This document shows, in pieces, positions 10,279 through 10,535 of a stretch of DNA of 10,535 nt. Every line of letters starts with the position of its first letter. Positions within the stretch are counted from its first letter, which is position 1. A program made the position numbers and the translations under genes. Under the pieces are notes generated by a model, which was not told where the DNA came from, made no database searches, and saw only the letters and a list, made by a program, of their open reading frames with translations. The DNA is from Isohypsibius dastychi (Eukaryota > Tardigrada > Eutardigrada > Parachela > Isohypsibiidae), in assembly GCA_034696485.1 (NCBI GenBank), contig JAQIWT010001506.1:1-10535 (forward strand), written 5' to 3'.

Positions 10279-10535
10279 ATGTCGATCAACATGACTTTTG
10301 CCAACCAGACCTTCTCTAACATAACAGCCTGGGCAGGTGGGATGTCGCGTTACTCCAGGGCTGTCTCCATGTTCATTGTCGGGGTCATCGCAGTCACTGG
10401 ATGTTTGGTCTGTCTACAATCCATCTGGAAAGACGAACGCCAGGAACGTCCATCCAAGGTCCTCTTCGCCAACCTAACACTGGCGTCACTTTGCGTTGGC
10501 TTCATGTTCTTTGTTCACGCATACACCGGATTGAT
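10279..10535 (+). CDS. Divergent rhodopsin-like GPCR, N-terminal part (runs off window)
   Basis: An open frame of 85 codons from ATG 10279 (A at -3) to the window end. A short N-terminal tail has three N-glycosylation sequons (N4, N9, N14). A first membrane helix follows at about 28-50 (AVSMFIVGVIAVTGCLVCLQ), then a basic/polar intracellular loop (WKDERQERPSK) and a second helix at about 61-83 (VLFANLTLASLCVGFMFFVH). Tail, TM1, short charged loop and an NLxLAxL-type TM2 fit the start of a class A GPCR. The hallmark Asn of TM1 (GN) is Cys42 and the hallmark Asp of TM2 (LAxxD) is Ser70. The ligand cannot be inferred. The frame is open upstream to another ATG at 10126, which has a poorer context and a non-hydrophobic extension, so 10279 or 10291 is preferred. 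A different multi-pass membrane protein remains possible. Confidence 0.65.
   Translation, partial: MSINMTFANQTFSNITAWAGGMSRYSRAVSMFIVGVIAVTGCLVCLQSIWKDERQERPSKVLFANLTLASLCVGFMFFVHAYTGL

Overview
The window is animal nuclear DNA. It is fairly AT-rich and gene-dense, and its genes are cut by many GT-AG introns, mostly 60-80 nt with a few of 250-515 nt. Four of the five supported genes are conserved housekeeping or signalling genes that can be spliced by hand into near full-length proteins. No mobile element, CRISPR array or rRNA/tRNA gene is visible. The compact introns, the divergent GPCR and the retained GNPTG suggest an invertebrate, perhaps an ecdysozoan outside the best-known insects. I cannot name the species from sequence alone.

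Layout, left to right. (1) 19-2159 (+): all but perhaps the very N-terminus of an OBG-family mitochondrial GTPase (GTPBP10 type), six exons. (2) 2565-4125 (+): COQ5, the ubiquinone-pathway C-methyltransferase, six exons. It starts 405 nt after the GTPase stop with no AATAAA between them, and an acceptor-like site sits 2 nt before its ATG. (3) 4314-6041 (-): GNPTG, the gamma subunit of the Golgi GlcNAc-1-phosphotransferase that makes the mannose-6-phosphate tag, seven exons, complete with signal peptide. It runs tail-to-tail into COQ5 with 188 nt between stop codons, and its likely poly(A) signal lies just past the COQ5 stop. (4) 6537-9055 (+): a p38 MAP kinase with an intact TGY activation motif, twelve exons, head-to-head with GNPTG over a 495-nt shared promoter region. 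That region holds a perfect 11-bp inverted repeat made of two E-boxes, a G-rich box and two opposed CCAAT boxes. (5) From 10279 (+) to the window edge: the first 85 residues of a divergent rhodopsin-like GPCR. Between 9264 and 10278 I see no recognisable gene, only unexplained ORFs and a 16-bp palindrome.

The genes do not form one pathway. Two (GTPBP10, COQ5) act in mitochondria and might be co-transcribed; GNPTG serves lysosomal enzyme sorting; p38 is a stress kinase. I found no convincing undescribed system. The best leads are the GTPBP10-COQ5 pair as a possible operon, the palindromic element in the GNPTG/p38 promoter, the paired TGCATGC elements in a p38 intron, and the GPCR that lacks both N1.50 and D2.50.
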